This document shows positions 61,063 through 64,000 of a DNA stretch of 64,000 nt, in pieces. The notes under the pieces were generated by a model. The model searched no databases and was not told the origin of the DNA. It saw nothing but the letters and a program-made list of their open reading frames with translations. The position numbers and the translations under genes were made by a program. The stretch comes from Mesorhizobium shangrilense (GTDB lineage: Bacteria > Pseudomonadota > Alphaproteobacteria > Rhizobiales > Rhizobiaceae): the NCBI RefSeq assembly GCF_028826155.1, contig NZ_JAQGPN010000001.1, positions 2,237,501 to 2,301,500 of the forward strand. Direction: 5' to 3'. Each line of letters starts with the position of its first letter. Positions within the stretch are counted from its first letter, which is position 1.

Positions 61063-64000
61063 CTACTGCGCCTTCACCTCCATCATACCCGTCGCGGTGC
61101 GGGCCGAGAACTGCGGGCGGTACATGTCCTCGATGTAGGCGGCAGGGTGGACGAAGACGCCGGGCGTCACCGCGCGCACGACATAGGCCAGCGTCATCTC
61201 GCTGCCGGCCTGGTCTGGATTGAAGGCGGCGACGAAGCGGTCGTCGCGGAACTCCAGGTGCGCGGCATCGGTCTTCGCCAGCCAGGAGAAGTTCGACAGG
61301 TCGGCGCTGGAGACCAGCCCCGGATTGTCGATCTCGAACCCTGCCGGAAGCAGGTCCTGGATCAGCACGCGGGCGCCCCAGCTGTTCTGGTTGGTCGCCT
61401 TGAGCACCACGACGTAGCGCTCGTTCTGCCTCGCTTCGGTGACGTTCGCCTCCTCGCCGTCCAGCGTGTAATAGGTGCGCTGGATGCTAAAACCGTCGCC
61501 GCCGGCCGGCAGGGGCTCCTTCGGCGCGGCAACAGTGGTCACCACCGCCTGGATCGGGTCCTTGCCCTTGTTGGCGACGACGATCGGGTTGACGACGAGT
61601 TCGTCGCCTGAGACTGTGCGGGAGAGGGCGCCGGTATGCGGCTGGCCGTCGACATCGAGCGTGATGCCGCCGGTGTTGCTGACCAGCCCCCGTGCGGCAA
61701 GCACCATCCAGGCCTGGTCCTGGGTGCTCGTCCAGCGGGCACGCGCCCGCTCCGCCGAGACCAGTCTCACCAGTTCCTGCGTGGCCGAAGGCATCGGCTT
61801 CGTCTCCGCGGCCAGCGCAAGCATGGCGGCGCCGTCGCGCAGCGGCGAGCCGTAGTCGGTGCGGTACCAGTCGTGCTCGGGCTGAGACCTGGCGAGTTGG
61901 AGGGCCGCGTCGAACATCTGCTCCGAACGCTGCGTGTCGCCGTAAAGCGCGAGGCTCGCCGCGAGCTGGGCCACCGCCAGCGGGCTCGAGAAGCCTTCGA
62001 GCTGCGTGTCGGCATAGTAGCGCAGGTCGCCGACCGACGCCTTCTTGTTGCGCGCCAGCACATAGAGCGCATAGGCGATCTCGCTGCCGCGGTCCTGTAC
62101 GTCGATGTCGTAGGAGATCGAGTTCTGCAGGTTGCTCAGCGCCTGCAGCATGGCGTTCGAGGGAACGTCGTAGTTTTGCTCGCGCGCCCGGCTCAGGAAG
62201 TCGGTGACATAGGCATCCAGCCAGAGGTCCCCGGAGCCTGGCGACCACAGGCCGAAGCTGCCCGACGACGACTGGTAGTTGAGCACGCGGTAGATCGCCT
62301 CCTGCACGCGGCCCTTCAACTCCGGGTCGTCCGGCATGCCGAACGGCTTGGCGAGTTCGCTGACATAGAGCAGCGGCAGCGCGCGGCTGGTCGTCTGCTC
62401 GGCGCAGCCATAGGGATAGCGGTCGAGCGTCATCAGGGTCGAGGCCACGTCGAACGCCGCTGCCGGGGACACGGTGAGGCTCACCGACGCGCCTTCCAGC
62501 ACGCTCGCCGACAGCAACTCGCCGTCGACGCGCAGGCTGCGGCCGTTCGGACCGAGATCGACCACCATCCGGTTGGTGACGGGGAGCGCCCCCGGCCGGA
62601 TCGGCAGATAGAGCTGCTGCTCGACCGATACGCCCGCGGCGTTGGCAAGCCGGATGGTCACGCCCGCGTCCCCGGGCGCGACGGCGGTGAGCGGGATCGT
62701 CATCGTCTGCCGCTTGCCGCCGACGAGATTGACCGTCGCGGGATACTCGCCGTGGCCGACCAGAAGGTCGCCTGCCGGTTCGATGGAGAGCGCGTATTCG
62801 CCGTCCGGGGCGTCGGTGTTGGAGATGTCGAGCCGCATCGTGGCGGAATCGCCCGGCGCCAGGAAACGCGGCAGCCCGGCGGTCAGCACGATCGGGTCGC
62901 GTACGATCACGTCGGCCGTCGCCTTGCCCACGGCCTCCTTCGTCCAGGCCACCGCCATGACGCGCACAGTGCCGTTGAACTGCGGGAGATCGAAGTCGAC
63001 GGTCGCCTTGCCGTCGGCGTCGAGCTTCACCACGCCCGAGAAGAAGGCGACAAGCTTCTCCTTGGGAGGGCTGCCCTGCGCGGTCATGTTGGCGCCGTCG
63101 CCGCCGGTGCGAAGGCGTCCCGCCGCACCCAGCGAACCGTCGATCAGGCGGCCGTAGACGTCGCGGATCTCCAGCCCGAGCATGCGCTGGCCGAAGAACC
63201 AGTCGACCGGGTCGGGCGCCCGGTAGTTGGTGAGGTTGAGGATGCCGACATCGACTGCAGCGACCATGGCATAGGCGTTGTCGCCTGCAGTAGCACCCTT
63301 CACCTCGACGGGTACCGAGAGGGTCTGCCGCGGCACGGTCTTTTCCGGCGGGCTCAGCGTCACGGAGAGCTCGCGTGCGCCGGGATCGACCTGCAGCCAT
63401 TTGAGCCCGATGGCGCGGGCCGGCATGCGCGTCTCTTCGGCCTCGCCGGGACGGAAGAGCGTCGCCGTCACATACGCGCCGGCGCCCCAGTCCGATCCGA
63501 CCGGAATGTCGATGGTCGTGCCTTCGGCAGGCACCGTCGCTGTGATCGTCTTCAGCAGCCGCTCTGCGCCGATCGTCACCAGCATCTCGCCGGCAAAGCG
63601 CGGCGAGACCTTCAGCCTGGCGACTTCGCCCGGCGCATAGGCGTTCTTGTCGAGCGCGACTTCGAGGCCGTCCGGCGTTTCGGTGGAGGTTGCGGAGACA
63701 TACCAGCCGGCGTCGAACTCGTAGCTGGTGGCCGGTCCTTCGGGATCGGAGCTCTCGATCTCGAGGCGGTAGCGGCCCCAGTCGACCGGAACCGAGATCG
63801 CAGCTTCCCTGTCGGTTGCAGCGTCGATGGATCCGTTGGCGACCGCCTCAGTGAGGGTAATCGGCTCGTAGTTCCAGGAACTGCCGCTGCGATACCACTG
63901 GTACTGCCGCTCGACCTTGACCAGCGTCCAGAGCAGGCTGGATTCCGCCTTGCGCTGGCCCGCGCTGTCGACTGCGATCACGCTGAACTTTGCGGTGCCG
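61063..64000 (-). CDS. bacterial alpha-2-macroglobulin family protein, 3' part
   Basis: Periplasmic protease-trapping protein, large, partial: the frame is still open at base 64000, so the N-terminal part, including any lipoprotein signal, lies outside. About 979 residues are visible. MG-type beta domains come first; the thioester motif YPYGCAEQTTS (Cys-x-Glu-Gln) lies near codons 520-530 of the visible part, followed by the helical thioester domain and the terminal receptor-type domains ending GMMEVKAQ. The intact CxEQ indicates a functional covalent trap. It precedes pbpC on the same strand, 270 bases apart. Confidence 0.94.
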   Translation of the reverse strand, partial: GTAKFSVIAVDSAGQRKAESSLLWTLVKVERQYQWYRSGSSWNYEPITLTEAVANGSIDAATDREAAISVPVDWGRYRLEIESSDPEGPATSYEFDAGWYVSATSTETPDGLEVALDKNAYAPGEVARLKVSPRFAGEMLVTIGAERLLKTITATVPAEGTTIDIPVGSDWGAGAYVTATLFRPGEAEETRMPARAIGLKWLQVDPGARELSVTLSPPEKTVPRQTLSVPVEVKGATAGDNAYAMVAAVDVGILNLTNYRAPDPVDWFFGQRMLGLEIRDVYGRLIDGSLGAAGRLRTGGDGANMTAQGSPPKEKLVAFFSGVVKLDADGKATVDFDLPQFNGTVRVMAVAWTKEAVGKATADVIVRDPIVLTAGLPRFLAPGDSATMRLDISNTDAPDGEYALSIEPAGDLLVGHGEYPATVNLVGGKRQTMTIPLTAVAPGDAGVTIRLANAAGVSVEQQLYLPIRPGALPVTNRMVVDLGPNGRSLRVDGELLSASVLEGASVSLTVSPAAAFDVASTLMTLDRYPYGCAEQTTSRALPLLYVSELAKPFGMPDDPELKGRVQEAIYRVLNYQSSSGSFGLWSPGSGDLWLDAYVTDFLSRAREQNYDVPSNAMLQALSNLQNSISYDIDVQDRGSEIAYALYVLARNKKASVGDLRYYADTQLEGFSSPLAVAQLAASLALYGDTQRSEQMFDAALQLARSQPEHDWYRTDYGSPLRDGAAMLALAAETKPMPSATQELVRLVSAERARARWTSTQDQAWMVLAARGLVSNTGGITLDVDGQPHTGALSRTVSGDELVVNPIVVANKGKDPIQAVVTTVAAPKEPLPAGGDGFSIQRTYYTLDGEEANVTEARQNERYVVVLKATNQNSWGARVLIQDLLPAGFEIDNPGLVSSADLSNFSWLAKTDAAHLEFRDDRFVAAFNPDQAGSEMTLAYVVRAVTPGVFVHPAAYIEDMYRPQFSARTATGMMEVKAQ

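Overview
The window looks like chromosome of a high-GC alphaproteobacterium of the Hyphomicrobiales (Rhizobiales), most likely near Mesorhizobium/Aminobacter (Phyllobacteriaceae). The basis is the ccoNOQP-ccoGHIS order with a FixK/FNR-type box, the seven-gene Mrp/Pha antiporter with a fused MrpA-MrpB, the carboxynorspermidine genes, a MocA/MocD/MocE-like catabolic cluster, and a long inverted pair of a rhizobial-type intergenic repeat. The organism is inferred; no rRNA gene or other direct marker is present.

Layout. 1-7022 (+): 3' end of ccoN, then ccoO, ccoQ, ccoP, and ccoG-H-I-S (cbb3 oxidase and its assembly factors), with a FNR/FixK-like site before ccoG. 7193-13217 (+): mrpA(B)-C-D-E-F-G. 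13284-16308: a small basic peptide gene (-), a structured leader with a possible zinc-ribbon peptide and a NUDIX hydrolase (+), a PtsN-like PTS IIA protein, and a translationally coupled unknown. 16325-18705 (+): nspC and carboxynorspermidine/saccharopine dehydrogenase (polyamine synthesis). 18824-20089 (-): glutamate dehydrogenase with a palindromic upstream site. 20413-22179 (-): adenylate cyclase with TPRs.

22371-27415 (-) is the most unusual part: a YcaO protein and a TfuA protein with overlapping ORFs, a HEIGH zinc metallopeptidase, and a 302-residue protein ending in seven perfect GMNAR pentapeptides. The repeat codons differ synonymously, so the peptide sequence appears selected. YcaO-TfuA pairs are known to install peptide thioamides. 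I infer an uncharacterised RiPP-like or protein-thioamidation system whose substrate is the GMNAR tail. A PCMT gene (pcm) lies just upstream on the same strand.

28366-38294: a divergent PanB-like protein, Rieske ferredoxin, MocD-like desaturase-fold oxygenase, ribose-type ABC transporter (ATPase, permease, binding protein), DUF4432 epimerase, sugar-phosphate isomerase, and Gfo/Idh/MocA dehydrogenase (all -), with a LacI regulator divergent at the far end. This resembles rhizopine or O-methyl-polyol catabolism: import, oxidative demethylation, then dehydrogenation/isomerisation. 38337-43274: RND efflux pump with a divergent TetR gene and a 16-bp operator palindrome between them. 43366-46741: NhaD-like Na+/H+ antiporter, LysR regulator and EamA exporter. 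46822-54595: a dipeptide/oligopeptide ABC system (two ATPases, two permeases, binding protein), an M19 dipeptidase and an M24 peptidase, forming a peptide-use locus. 54866-56101: a ferredoxin-reductase-type flavoprotein that could serve the distant Rieske ferredoxin. 56324-58540: a second cyclase-TPR protein. 58705-64000 (-): pbpC and an alpha-2-macroglobulin gene that runs off the window.

Coordinates and starts were read by eye. Family names rest on motif recognition, not on searches.
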